64,000 nt of DNA, taken from NCBI GenBank assembly GCA_963781785.1, contig CAWAHD010000002.1, forward strand, positions 620,001 to 684,000, in the 5' to 3' direction. This document shows positions 38,945 to 47,689 of the stretch, one piece after another. The stretch comes from CAWAHD01 sp963781785 (GTDB lineage: Bacteria; Planctomycetota; Planctomycetia; Isosphaerales; Isosphaeraceae). Positions within the stretch are counted from its first letter, which is position 1; each line of letters starts with the position of its first letter. A model generated the notes under the pieces. The model was not told the DNA's origin. It saw only the letters and a list, made by a program, of their open reading frames with translations, and searched no databases. A program made the translations under genes and the position numbers.

Positions 38945-39546
38945 GGGAAGGCGGACGATCGCGGACGATGACATCTATCGCCGCGTTCATCGCAGCGATG
39001 CTGAGCACCCCAGTTTGGTCAGCCGATCGCGCAACCGAACCACGAACGGGCGCGACCTATGACTGCGGGACGACCGCGCTTTACACCTTGCTCGCTCTCG
39101 AGGGAAGGCCGACGCGCCTTGATCAGGTGAAGTCGCGCCTTCCTGCTCTCGACCCGCGGGGCTATTCGCTTGAGCAACTCCGCGTGGCGGCCCGCGCTTG
39201 CGGGCTCGTGGTCTCTGGTGTGAGATTACCGCGGAACGACCGAGCTCCAGACCGGCCCGCCCTCGTCTTCCTGGAAAGGGATGGGCACGGGCATTTCCTG
39301 GTAATCCGTCCAGTAGGTCATTCCCGGCGATTAATCCAGGTCCTGGACTCCGTAGAAGCGCCAAGCGTCGTCGACGCCGCCGAACTCCATCGTTCGCCCG
39401 AATGGACGGGACTCGCACTAATCCCCGCCCGATCTAACCGGTTGTTCCGGGTTTCCGCTCTGGTATTGGCAGCAGCTATCTTGGCACTCTTTTCGCTGCT
39501 CATAATGAGTCATCGCCGCGGCCGCGCAACGGGGGCGAAGCAGTGA
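38941..39546 (+). CDS. Membrane-anchored C39-like cysteine peptidase
   Basis: 201 residues; ATG 38941 overlaps the upstream stop (ATGA). Signal or anchor near the N-terminus (SIAAFIAAMLSTPVWSA), then a C39 fold: catalytic Cys in YDCGTTALYTLLALEG, helix YSLEQLRVAARACGLVVSGV, catalytic His in GHGHFLVIRP and Asp in IQVLDSVE. A final helix (VLAAAILALFSLLIM) anchors it. C39 enzymes cut double-glycine leaders of bacteriocins, but this one is not fused to an ABC transporter and the usual upstream Gln of the oxyanion hole is not seen, so it may process envelope proteins or be a binding module. Last gene of the cluster. Confidence 0.78.
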   Translation: MREGGRSRTMTSIAAFIAAMLSTPVWSADRATEPRTGATYDCGTTALYTLLALEGRPTRLDQVKSRLPALDPRGYSLEQLRVAARACGLVVSGVRLPRNDRAPDRPALVFLERDGHGHFLVIRPVGHSRRLIQVLDSVEAPSVVDAAELHRSPEWTGLALIPARSNRLFRVSALVLAAAILALFSLLIMSHRRGRATGAKQ

Positions 39547-39751
39547 CCACACGTCAGCGACTCCTGAGTCCAAAACCCTAGCGCAGCCGACACGACGATC
39601 ACATCATTCCAAAAAATGAATTCATCGGACCAGCGGATGCGTGCACCTGAGCGCGGGAGATAGCGGCGCTGGGCTGTCTCTTCTGATAACAGCCGAGCGC
39701 GCCTGACCCACACCAGCGGGATCGGAACGATTCCTTCGCAGCGCCTGACCG

Positions 39752-40672
39752 TCATCCCAGCCGCTCAAGCGGTCTCGCGAAGACGTCGAGCGGCGCGAGT
39801 TTGTCGTGCAAGTCCATGAGCTGCTCGGACGAAAGGTTCCGAAGGGGGCAGCGGACGGGACCGCAATCGACGCCGGCCATCGCCATCACGGCCTTCGAGG
39901 CGGCCGTGAAGCCGAACCCCGCGAGCACCTTGACCATCTTGGTAGCGCCAAGCTGAAGAGCCCGGGCGGCCGCCATGTCACCCGATTCAAACGCGCGGAT
40001 CAGGCGATGGTAATGTGGAGCCGCAAAATTGAACGTGCCGCCGACCGCCCCGCGCACCCCGAATGCGAGCCCGGCTAAGAGGGCCTCGTCGAAGCCGAAC
40101 AGCACGTCGAACGTGCCCCCCTCCGCCGCGACGCACCCTTGGAGGTCGACCAGGTTGTCGTGCGAAAACTTCAGTCCCCGTAAATTCGGGATCCGGAACC
40201 GCGCCTCACGCAAGAACTCTGCGACCGGCAAGTCCACGTTCGTCATGCACGGGATATGATAGTAATAGAATGGCAAGGGGTCGGCTTCCCTGGCGATCGG
40301 CATCAAAAACTCGACCAGGTCGTGCACCGTCGCCGGTTTGAAGTAAGAGGGGGCCATGGCAGCCACCGCCAGGACGCCCGCCTGCCGCGCATGACCGGCC
40401 AGCTCGATCGCGTCGGCCTGGCAGTTATCGCCGACATGAACAGAGACCCGGATCGAATCGCCGGCCGCATCCAGCCATTCTTCGCACAGGGCCTTCCGCT
40501 CGGACAAGGTCAAGCTCGCGTACTCACCCGTCGTGCCCGCCACGAACACGCTGCGCACCGCGGATTCCCGGAACAGCGCTGCCTGCCGCTCGACCATCGA
40601 CAGGTTCAAACTTCCATCGCGATGAAACGGCGTGTGACACGCGGGGATCAGTCCCGTCAAAGCTCCAGGCAT
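39752..40672 (-). CDS. Dihydrodipicolinate synthase/N-acetylneuraminate lyase family protein
   Basis: 306 residues from ATG 40672 (GGAGT upstream); in-frame codons to 40756 are probably not used. A class I aldolase barrel: VFVAGTTGEYASLTLSERK is the substrate-carboxylate loop, FYYYHIPCMT holds the catalytic Tyr, and GLKFSHDNLVDL the Schiff-base Lys. The YYYHIP form is closer to N-acetylneuraminate lyases and other 2-keto-sugar-acid aldolases than to DapA. Expected to cleave a sugar acid into pyruvate and an aldehyde. Monocistronic as far as I can see. Confidence 0.88.
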   Translation of the reverse strand: MPGALTGLIPACHTPFHRDGSLNLSMVERQAALFRESAVRSVFVAGTTGEYASLTLSERKALCEEWLDAAGDSIRVSVHVGDNCQADAIELAGHARQAGVLAVAAMAPSYFKPATVHDLVEFLMPIAREADPLPFYYYHIPCMTNVDLPVAEFLREARFRIPNLRGLKFSHDNLVDLQGCVAAEGGTFDVLFGFDEALLAGLAFGVRGAVGGTFNFAAPHYHRLIRAFESGDMAAARALQLGATKMVKVLAGFGFTAASKAVMAMAGVDCGPVRCPLRNLSSEQLMDLHDKLAPLDVFARPLERLG

Positions 40673-40905
40673 CGACAACACTCCGGGCCGAGCAGGCCTG
40701 GAGCGAGCGACTTCACTCGCCAGGCCGATCGGGTCGTTCCGTGAATCAGAGCACACTGAACGCAGAACAACAGTCTACATGGCTTGGGGCGCCTTAGGCA
40801 AATCGCCGCGAGATGGTTGCCAGCGACCGTCGCCGAGCTTACGATCGGGTGGATCACAGGCCAGCCAGAAATGTACGGTCAGATTTTCCAGCCTGACGGC
40901 TTTGC

Positions 40906-40979
40906 GTAGGTCAGGCTTTCCAGCCTGACGCGAGGCTTTTCGGCTCCAAAAAAACGTCAGGCTGGAAAGCCTGACCTAC
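40906..40979. repeat. Nested inverted repeat
   Basis: A 25-base sequence at 40906-40930 and its exact reverse complement at 40955-40979 face each other across 24 bases. Each arm contains GTCAGGCTTTCCAGCCTGAC, itself an 8-bp hairpin with a TTCC loop. A decayed third copy (GTCAGATTTTCCAGCCTGAC) lies just upstream at 40879-40898. Looks like a dispersed palindromic element rather than a terminator, since it lies between convergent-free genes and lacks a T-run. Confidence 0.75.
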
Positions 40980-41038
40980 ACCTGACGATCCCCCGTGTGG
41001 GTCCACTCAGCCCAGCGGCATTCCCGGTGGAACGGGTC

Positions 41039-41805
41039 ATGACAAGAACAATCCTGTCCCGGTGGCTGAACTCGAACATGGCGTTCTTGATCGCGGCGTT
41101 CTGTTGCCTCGCAGCAAACGGACCCGAAAATGACGGCTGGATCGATCTCATCGGCGACCAGCCCTTTGAACGCTGGCGGGCCCCAACCGGCGATTGGATC
41201 GCCGGCGGCGATGCTCGCCCCGATCCCAAGAAACCCACGCGGCTCGTCACCGAGACGGCGCAGGCACCTTGGTCAACGGCGCGACCGGCAAGACGCGAAA
41301 CTTGCTCACCAAGCAAGATTTCAAGGACATCGAGGCCCACTTCGAGTTCAAGATCCCCAAGGGCGCCAACTCGGGAGTCAAGTTCGAGGGTCTCTATGAA
41401 ATCCAGATCTTCGACAGCTTCGGCATCGCCAAACCGACGGCCAGCCACTGTGGCGGTATCTATCCGCGGGCCGAGCTCTTGCCGAGGTATCGCTACCTCG
41501 ATCAAGGCATTCCCCCTCGGTTAAACGCCGCGCGGCCGTCCGGCCAGTGGCAGACTCTCGACGTGATCTTTCGAGCTCCGCGATTCGACGCCGAAGGCAA
41601 GAAACTCAAGAACGCACGGTTCGACAAGGTCGTGTTGAACGGTCAAGTGATCCACGAAGGCATCGAGCTGAAGACCCCCACCGGCCACGCCTGGCAGACC
41701 AAGGAACGCGCGACCGGTCCGATCTTGCTCCAGGGCGACCACGGCCCCGTGGCCTTCCGCAACATCCGCGTTCGGCCTATCGAAAACTCACCTGGACACC
41801 AGTGA
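41039..41805 (+). CDS. DUF1080 (3-keto-disaccharide hydrolase) domain protein, frameshifted at about 41262
   Basis: About 255 residues. ATG 41039 opens a signal peptide (MAFLIAAFCCLAANG), then WIDLIGDQPFERWRAP, the usual DUF1080 start. After RLVTETAQ the frame is lost; one extra G in CAGGCACC restores GTLVNGATGKTRNLLTKQDF and the concanavalin-like sandwich KDIEAHFEFKIPKGANSGVK, IYPRAELLP, ATGPILLQGDHGPVAFRNIR. Members hydrolyse 3-keto-O-glycosides after a dehydrogenase step and are greatly expanded in planctomycetes. The lost base in a GGG run is probably an error. Confidence 0.88.
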
Positions 41806-41830
41806 AATACTCTTTCAAGAACCTGGCGAT

Positions 41831-42259
41831 CTAGGTTTGGACAGATGCATTCCCGGCGAGCCGCAACTGGTCCACAGGGCAGGGCGAAAAGGCTCTGTCC
41901 TGCTGCTTGATGATGACCATGCCGTCGCTCGTCTCTCCCGACGCGGCGAACACTTCCGTCTCCTTTCCGGAATTCGGGTCGGTCCAGATGAGACGATCGC
42001 CTTTCTTGATCGAAAAGAACGAGCTGAATTGCTGCTCGGACTCGATCAGACCCTCGTTCATTAAGGTCTTCTGCACGCTCAGCAAGTCGATCGGCTTAAC
42101 TTCGGCTTCAGGCGGGATGCAAGGCAGGACGACAAACAGGTCGCGACCCGGACGCACGAACGCAATGTAACGTTGATTCACGGTCCTGACGTCGTATCCG
42201 AGATCCAGCATGACATTCCGCAACTGGCCGAAACGGATCTTCTTGCGTCTACTTACCAT
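41831..42259 (-). CDS. Small protein with HicA-like N-terminus, partner of a DUF4365 protein
   Basis: 142 residues. Basic start MVSRRKKIRFGQLRNVMLDL, then GYDVRTVNQRYIAFV and PIDLLSVQKTLMNEGLIE, which resemble the small double-stranded-RNA-binding fold of HicA toxins, though the HicA active-site His is not seen. The second half (IKKGDRLIWTDPNSGKETEV) looks like a small beta domain. Its ATG overlaps the repaired stop of the DUF4365 gene, so the two are translationally coupled. Function unknown; the HicA comparison is tentative. Confidence 0.65.
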   Translation of the reverse strand: MVSRRKKIRFGQLRNVMLDLGYDVRTVNQRYIAFVRPGRDLFVVLPCIPPEAEVKPIDLLSVQKTLMNEGLIESEQQFSSFFSIKKGDRLIWTDPNSGKETEVFAASGETSDGMVIIKQQDRAFSPCPVDQLRLAGNASVQT

Positions 42260-42772
42260 AGCGAATCCTCCCCGTTATCTGGGCCAATACGTTCGATTTG
42301 CTCTCTCGCATGAAGTCAACGGTGGCCTCATTGAATTGGTTGCCGACAGGGACTCGCACGGTGAGCGTCTGCGCCTAGATTTCGGCCCGTGGGACGAGTC
42401 CGCAACGAAGTACTCCTGCACGTAAAGCCAATACGCCTTGTTATCCTGTGCGTCGTACAAGACGAGGAAGACGGGCATCAGCTCACTTGTCCATAATTCA
42501 TAGTGCTTCCTGGTGATCTCGAAGGAGATGAACGTCTTCTTCTTGATATAGTTGTGGTTGTCGCTAGCTTTGAGCTGGATTCGGATTTCGCCGCTCTCGG
42601 CGTAGCCTCCGGCGTCGAATGTGTTGACGATCACGTCGTAGCCGTAGTCTTCGCCGGGCCGGTCAACGGTGTGACCCTTGTCGATGAAGAATTTCTCGAT
42701 GTAATTATAACTTTTGGATGCGATAACGTGTTCTCGTGTCCGCCGCGGCCGCTCAGTTACTGCCTTCGCCAT
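42249..42772 (-). CDS. DUF4365 protein, PD-(D/E)XK nuclease-like (frameshifted near 42385)
   Basis: About 174 residues. The fold markers are GEDYGYDVIVNTFD and IRIQLKASDNHNY, matching the Asp...(Gln/Glu)-X-Lys pattern of PD-(D/E)XK nucleases, with FISFEITRKHYELWTSELMP and MPVFLVLYD after it, as in DUF4365. Near the end the frame slips: one extra G after AAATCTAG restores AQTLTVRVPVGNQFNEATVD and a stop at 42249 that overlaps the next gene. DUF4365 domains are known from defence-island proteins. No CRISPR, methylase or integrase gene is nearby. Confidence 0.72.
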
Positions 42773-42962
42773 TCCCGACCCTCAGCGCAGAGGACGACAC
42801 CACCCTTAACAACTGATGGTACTCAGACCTGCCCGGTGTCACAAGGCTAGCCCAACCACGAGTGATCTGAAGAAGCGGTGGGGACAGCGCACCCGCCAAG
42901 GAAGCCGTATCGATGGCTGCCAAGACGCGGACCATAACCTTGGCGGCCAGTGTCGCCACCCC

Positions 42963-43931
42963 CTACTGCTGCCCTTGCTGCTGGCGGTACCCGGTGTGCG
43001 GACTCATCCTGGCGCGCTCCAGCCGCGATTGCGACTGGATCCACGAGGCCGCCGACCAGGGAGCCTGGTTCGCCGACCAGTCGCTCCAGTCGGCCGGTAC
43101 GCGTTCCAGGGGATCCACCTTGACACTGACCGCAATGGTCTCATCCGCCCGCCCCTTCCACACCCCGCGGTTGGGGGGCACGTCCGAATAATCGCGTCCC
43201 ACGGCAAGCTTGATGTAATCGTCGCCGGCCAGGGTGCTCCTTGTCGGGTCGACGTCAACCCAGCCGTTCTTGCCGGTCCAGACCTGGCACCAGGCATGAG
43301 TGGCGATCTCGCCGGGCTGATGAACATACCCGCTCACGTACCGTGCCGGCATGCCGATGCCGCGGCATGCCGCCAGAAAGAGATGAGCGAAATCCTGGCA
43401 AACGCCGCAGCCCAACCGTAGTGCTTCGCCGACGGGCGTCCGGGCGCTCGTCACCTTTTTCTCGTAAATCAACCGCGCTCGAACGGCGTCGGTAAGCGCG
43501 GTCACCACGTCGAGCAGCCGCCCCTCGGGTCGAGGCAGGCCCGCGACAAACTCATCCAGCTCGGTGCAAGGCATCACGAGCGGGCTGGGCTGGAGAAACT
43601 CGTAAGCCTCCAAGGCCGGCAATTCCGCCGGATCCCGGTCCCAGGTCAGCTCGGCCAGCCGCGAGTCCGGGGCCGACCCGCGGTGCGTCCTCACGATCGA
43701 CGTGGCGCGGATGATCAGCTCGTAATACGGGCTCAGAATATTGAAAAGATCGACCCGGTTTCCAAAGCCGTCGCGATAGATCGTCACCGGAGCCGCCGGT
43801 TCGATCCGCAGCCGATAGCCCAGGTTGGTCTGATCTTCATCGGACGGCGGGGCCATCCGCACATCGAACACGGTCTCCGAAACCGGTTCGGAATAACTGA
43901 GCTTCGTCTCGTGTTGAACGCGAAGCAGCAT
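42963..43931 (-). CDS. Transglutaminase-like cysteine protease of the ATP-grasp/alpha-E cluster
   Basis: 322 residues. An N-terminal beta domain (LRVQHETKLSYSEPVSETVF) precedes a transglutaminase core with Cys178 in LGCGVCQDFAHLFLAACRG, His212 in IATHAWCQVW and Asp228 in WVDVDPT. These are the catalytic triad positions. It is the third gene of the conserved set circularly permuted ATP-grasp, alpha-E, transglutaminase, proposed in the literature to make and break a peptide-like tag or metabolite. Starts 42 bases after the alpha-E stop. Confidence 0.93.
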   Translation of the reverse strand: MLLRVQHETKLSYSEPVSETVFDVRMAPPSDEDQTNLGYRLRIEPAAPVTIYRDGFGNRVDLFNILSPYYELIIRATSIVRTHRGSAPDSRLAELTWDRDPAELPALEAYEFLQPSPLVMPCTELDEFVAGLPRPEGRLLDVVTALTDAVRARLIYEKKVTSARTPVGEALRLGCGVCQDFAHLFLAACRGIGMPARYVSGYVHQPGEIATHAWCQVWTGKNGWVDVDPTRSTLAGDDYIKLAVGRDYSDVPPNRGVWKGRADETIAVSVKVDPLERVPADWSDWSANQAPWSAASWIQSQSRLERARMSPHTGYRQQQGQQ

Positions 43932-43973
43932 CAGGAGGACCCCCTCATCACCCCACCCCGACTCACCCTGCCG

Positions 43974-44927
43974 TCACGCCAGGAAGAACGACCTCTGGAT
44001 CTCCGCTCCCACCCGAGCGCAAGTTGTCTGGATCCCTTCGAGAAACGGTAGCAGGCCGCGCTCGAAGATCTCGGCGACGTCAATATACCGCAGCTCGCTG
44101 TCCAGCCGGCCCAGCAGGCGCTCGGCTTCGCTGCCAAATTCGTCATCATCGCCGCCGGCGATCTCCTGGAGCGACTCTCTGCAGCGGGCGACGCAAAACC
44201 GGATCGCTCGGGGAAAGTCGCCGTTGAGCACCAGGAACCGGATGACCCCGACCGGCTCGACGCGATCGCGCTCCACCCGCAGGTACGCTCCATAGGCCGA
44301 GCAGCTTCGCAACAGGCCCGTCCACCGCACCAGCTCCATCGCCCGGTCGTCCGGTCCCCCCCGGGCGTGGCTGCGGCACTTGGCATCGAGAATCTTGCCG
44401 ATCACATTGACCCGCTCCAGGTACCGGCCCAGCCGGATGAAATGATACACCTCGTCGCGGGGCAGCGTGTTCTGGATCAAGCCGTCGAACAGGATGATCG
44501 ATTGCTTGATCCGGGAATAAAACGCGGCTGGCCCTGAATCAAACCGCCGCCGCGCACGCTGGCCTCGAATGTACAGGTACAGCCGGTTGACCTCGCTCCA
44601 GGCGTCGACCCCCAGACTCTCCTGCGTGCCCCGGGCGTTCTCCCGGGCCAGAGCAATCAGGTTCAAGATCGACTGGGGGTTGGAACGGTCGAACGTCAGC
44701 GAGACCAAGAGGTCCATCCGGTCGGCGTCGTAGGCCGGTGCTTGATGCGGCCCGGGCGAGGCGAGGATCCGCAGCGCCAGCTCGACCGGCGACTGGCCAT
44801 CCTCGCCGGTCGAGCTCGCTGAGTCCAGCTCGAGATAGAGCCCGATATCCAGGAGCCGCGCCACGTTCTCGGCGCGCTCGAGGTTGCGGCTCATCCAGAA
44901 CAGGTTTTCCGCGACCCGGGACAACAT
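43974..44927 (-). CDS. Alpha-E domain protein (DUF403)
   Basis: 317 residues from ATG 44927, right after the ATP-grasp stop (44929-44931). Starts MLSRVAENLFWMSRNLERAE, the family signature, and is all helical, with YHFIRLGRYLERVNVIGKIL near the middle. Its biochemical role is not known; it always travels with a circularly permuted ATP-grasp and often a transglutaminase, and may be a scaffold or an amidoligase partner. Ends in a tail LGWERR-free frame reading VGAEIQRSFFLA. Confidence 0.93.
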   Translation of the reverse strand: MLSRVAENLFWMSRNLERAENVARLLDIGLYLELDSASSTGEDGQSPVELALRILASPGPHQAPAYDADRMDLLVSLTFDRSNPQSILNLIALARENARGTQESLGVDAWSEVNRLYLYIRGQRARRRFDSGPAAFYSRIKQSIILFDGLIQNTLPRDEVYHFIRLGRYLERVNVIGKILDAKCRSHARGGPDDRAMELVRWTGLLRSCSAYGAYLRVERDRVEPVGVIRFLVLNGDFPRAIRFCVARCRESLQEIAGGDDDEFGSEAERLLGRLDSELRYIDVAEIFERGLLPFLEGIQTTCARVGAEIQRSFFLA

Positions 44928-44928
44928 T

Positions 44929-46434
44929 TCAGGCCCTCGCCGATTCGCGCTGGGCCAGCTCGGCGGTGAACCGCGGCAGGCCATCGTGCAGCACCCAGGT
45001 ATCCTTCGTGCCGCCCCCCTGGGAGCTGTTGACCACCAGGCTGTTCTCCCGCAAGGCCACCCGCGTCAAACCCCCGGGCATCACCACGATGTCGTCGCCG
45101 TACAGCACGAACGGACGCAGGTCCACATGCCGCCCATCCAGCCTCCCGTCGACCAGGGTCGGATGCCGGCTCAGACTGATCGTCGGCTGGGCGATGTAGC
45201 CGCGCGGATTGGCTTCAATCTTCCGCGCGAATTCGTCGCGCTCCGCACGCGTGGACGCCGGGCCGATCATCATCCCGTATCCGCCGGAGGCGTCGACCGC
45301 CTTGACCACCAGCGACTCGAGGTTCGCCAGGATGTGCTGCCGTTGCGCAGGAATCAGCGGCCGGAACGTCTCGACGTTCGCCAGGATCGGATCCTCCTTC
45401 AAGTAGAAGCGGATCATGTCGGGAACGAACGGATAAATTCCCTTGTCGTCGGCGACGCCGGTTCCCAGCGCATTGGCCAGCCCCACATTCCCGGCGTGGT
45501 AGGCGCCCAGAAGCCCCGCGACGCCCAGCAGGCTATCGGGCCGGAACACAAGCGGGTCCAGGAAATCGTCGTCGACGCGGCGGTAGATCACGTCGACTCG
45601 CTGCAGCCCCCGGGTGGTGCGCCGGAAGATCTGGCCCCGGTCGAGCACCAGATCGCGCCCTTCCACCAGTTCCACACCCATCTGCCGCGCCAGGAAACTG
45701 TGCTCATAGTACGCCGAATTGTAAACCCCGGGCGTCAGCACCACGACCGTGGGGTCGTCGCACCCGGGTGGCGCGGCCGAGCGGAGCACGGCCAGCAAGT
45801 TGTCGGTGTAGTCGTCGACCGGCCTCACGTTGTACTGCTCGAACAGCAACGGGAAGACCTGCTTCATGACCTGGCGGTTCTTGAGTACGTAGCTCACACC
45901 CGATGGAACTCGCCCGTTATCTTCCAGAACCAGGAAGCTGCCGTCGACGTCGCGGATCAGGTCGATGCCCGCAACGTGAAGATAAACGTCGCCGGGAACG
46001 CGCAGCCCCACGCACTCCCGCCGATACCCCGTCGCGCCGAACACCAGTTCCGGCGGAATCACCCGCTCCTTGAGAATCCGGCGCTGGCGATAGACATCGC
46101 CGATGAAATGGTTCAGGGCCCGCACTCGCTGCTTCAGCCCGCGCTCGATCCGCTCCCACTCGCCCGGGTCGATCAGCCGGGGAATCGGGTCAAAAGGGAT
46201 GATCCGCTCGACGCCGGAATCGCGCCCGTAAACCGTGAATGTGATCCCCTGCTGGCGCATCATCAAATCGGCGACCTTGTTGCGCCGCTCGAGCTCGTCG
46301 GGGCCCAGCTCGATCAATCGCTCGACCAAAGAGGCATAATGCGGGCGCGGCGCTCGCCCGGCGTCAAACATTTCATCGTAGGCCGCCAGGCCGTAGCGAT
46401 CGAACAAGGCGTCTTCTGGAAAACGTTCTTTCAC
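44929..46434 (-). CDS. Circularly permuted ATP-grasp protein (DUF404/DUF407)
   Basis: 501 residues. Predicted ATP-dependent carboxylate-amine ligase. N-terminal ALFDRYGLAAYDEMFDAGRA, core segments LVLEDNGRVPSGVSYVLKNR, VVVLTPGVYNSAYYEHSFLA, VVKAVDASGGYGMMIGPAST and the C-terminal SQGGGTKDTWVL. VDASGGYGM is the nucleotide-binding loop typical of the type-2 permuted form. First gene of the three-gene operon with alpha-E and transglutaminase; the order is the classic one. Product unknown. Confidence 0.93.
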   Translation of the reverse strand: MKERFPEDALFDRYGLAAYDEMFDAGRAPRPHYASLVERLIELGPDELERRNKVADLMMRQQGITFTVYGRDSGVERIIPFDPIPRLIDPGEWERIERGLKQRVRALNHFIGDVYRQRRILKERVIPPELVFGATGYRRECVGLRVPGDVYLHVAGIDLIRDVDGSFLVLEDNGRVPSGVSYVLKNRQVMKQVFPLLFEQYNVRPVDDYTDNLLAVLRSAAPPGCDDPTVVVLTPGVYNSAYYEHSFLARQMGVELVEGRDLVLDRGQIFRRTTRGLQRVDVIYRRVDDDFLDPLVFRPDSLLGVAGLLGAYHAGNVGLANALGTGVADDKGIYPFVPDMIRFYLKEDPILANVETFRPLIPAQRQHILANLESLVVKAVDASGGYGMMIGPASTRAERDEFARKIEANPRGYIAQPTISLSRHPTLVDGRLDGRHVDLRPFVLYGDDIVVMPGGLTRVALRENSLVVNSSQGGGTKDTWVLHDGLPRFTAELAQRESARA

Positions 46435-46892
46435 AGTGATGTTGGGGTTGAAGCCGGGCGGTTCGCCCGGTTGCCATGAGTCCGTGGATCCGGTGCTGGC
46501 TCAGGCACCGAGCCGGGTCAAGGTGGAGAGAGCCGGAGCCTGGCCGGGAGGAAGAGGTGCCCGCCAAAGTCAGCGTCGGCAGTTGAGCCGTTTCATCTTC
46601 GCCCCATCGGGGCAGTCACATTTCAGCCCAGGGCAACGCCCTGGGAATCTTTTGTATCACCGGGTTCGACCAGATTCCAGTCAGAACCCGCTGGCAACAG
46701 CCGGTGGGCTCACGATCGCAGCGCGCAGAGCGTCGATCGGCGCGGCGAACACCTGCAATCGAGCCCGATTGCAAGGAATGTGCTCTCCGATCTACAATCC
46801 GGCAGCGGATCTCCTCGACCTCGCCGACAGCGATCGGCAGAATCATCGTGCCGTGAACAACGGCGCGGACACAACCCGGACGGAACCAGCTC
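46435..46892. repeat. Divergent intergenic region with three small hairpins
   Basis: 458 bases between the ATP-grasp and methyltransferase genes hold no supportable gene. Palindromes: CCGGGCG-GTT-CGCCCGG at about 46455-46471, GCCCC-ATC-GGGGC at 46601-46613, and CCCAGGGC-AAC-GCCCTGGG at 46627-46645. The last two lie in a segment (TTTCAGCCCAGGGCAACGCC) of the kind often dispersed in planctomycete genomes. Promoters for both genes should be here but no consensus is clear. Confidence 0.6.
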
Positions 46893-47480
46893 ATGAGCGG
46901 ATTGCACTTGAACCTGGGTTGTGGCATGAAGCGTCTCGATGGCTATCTTAACGTCGATCTTCACGGAGAGCCCGACCTGCGGCATGACCTCGAGGTCATC
47001 CCCTGGCCCTGGCCGGACAACTCGGTCGGCGAGATCCTTTTGATGCACGCCTTGGAGCATCTCGGCGGCGACCCGATCGTCTACCTCGACATCATGAAGG
47101 AACTGTACCGCGTCTGTCACGATGGAGCGACAATCCAGGTCGTCGTGCCTCATCACCGGCATGATTACTTCTTCAATGACCCCACTCGTGTCCGCCCCGT
47201 GACCGCAGAGGGGATGACTCTTTTCTCGCAGCGGCTCAACCGCCGCTGGATCGCGCAAGGGATCGCCAACTCGCCCCTGGGAATTTACCTGGGGATCGAC
47301 TTCGAGCTGATCGACTTGAAGCTGCGGCCGAGTGCGCTCTGGTATCGCTTCCATCCGCAGCAGCCGGTGGATCGTGCGACCTTGATGGAGCAGGGTACGC
47401 TCTGTAACAACCTCATCGAGGAGGTCCAGATGACCCTCCGGACCGTCAAACCACCCGGCACAGTGCCTGACTGTTCGTGA
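46893..47480 (+). CDS. Class I SAM-dependent methyltransferase-like protein
   Basis: 195 residues. The SAM-binding motif I is LNLGCGMKRLDGYLNVDLHG, acidic loop at its end, then LMHALEHLGGDPIVYLDIMK as motif post-I and the DGATIQVVVPHHRHDYFFND strand. This is the short form found with glycosyltransferase and capsule genes, though none lies next to it here. Substrate unknown. No strong ribosome site; the ATG at 46893 is the first in frame. Confidence 0.82.
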   Translation: MSGLHLNLGCGMKRLDGYLNVDLHGEPDLRHDLEVIPWPWPDNSVGEILLMHALEHLGGDPIVYLDIMKELYRVCHDGATIQVVVPHHRHDYFFNDPTRVRPVTAEGMTLFSQRLNRRWIAQGIANSPLGIYLGIDFELIDLKLRPSALWYRFHPQQPVDRATLMEQGTLCNNLIEEVQMTLRTVKPPGTVPDCS

Positions 47481-47689
47481 CGAATGGGCGCTGTCTGGTT
47501 ACAGCATGTGCCGCCCAGACATTGCCGCCACCGGCTGGGAGCTTCTCAAAACCGTCAACTGTGTCTGCCCCCAGGGATGAACCGTTCTCGCATTCCGAAG
47601 AATCTCGTTGACAAGCTCACCGGTCTGATGATACTTGTAGTCGGACGACTTAATTCGTAACGCCTGCTGACGTGGGAAAGGCGCCCGCC

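Noticed and set aside
38941..39546. Classical bacteriocin exporter
   Set aside because: C39-like domain only; no ABC ATPase or transporter domain fused or adjacent, and no double-glycine leader gene found.
41831..42259. Confident HicA toxin call
   Set aside because: Fold resemblance only; the HicA catalytic His is not seen and no HicB-like gene lies beside it.
44884..46479. 531-codon plus-strand frame
   Set aside because: Antisense to the ATP-grasp gene, which has all family motifs.
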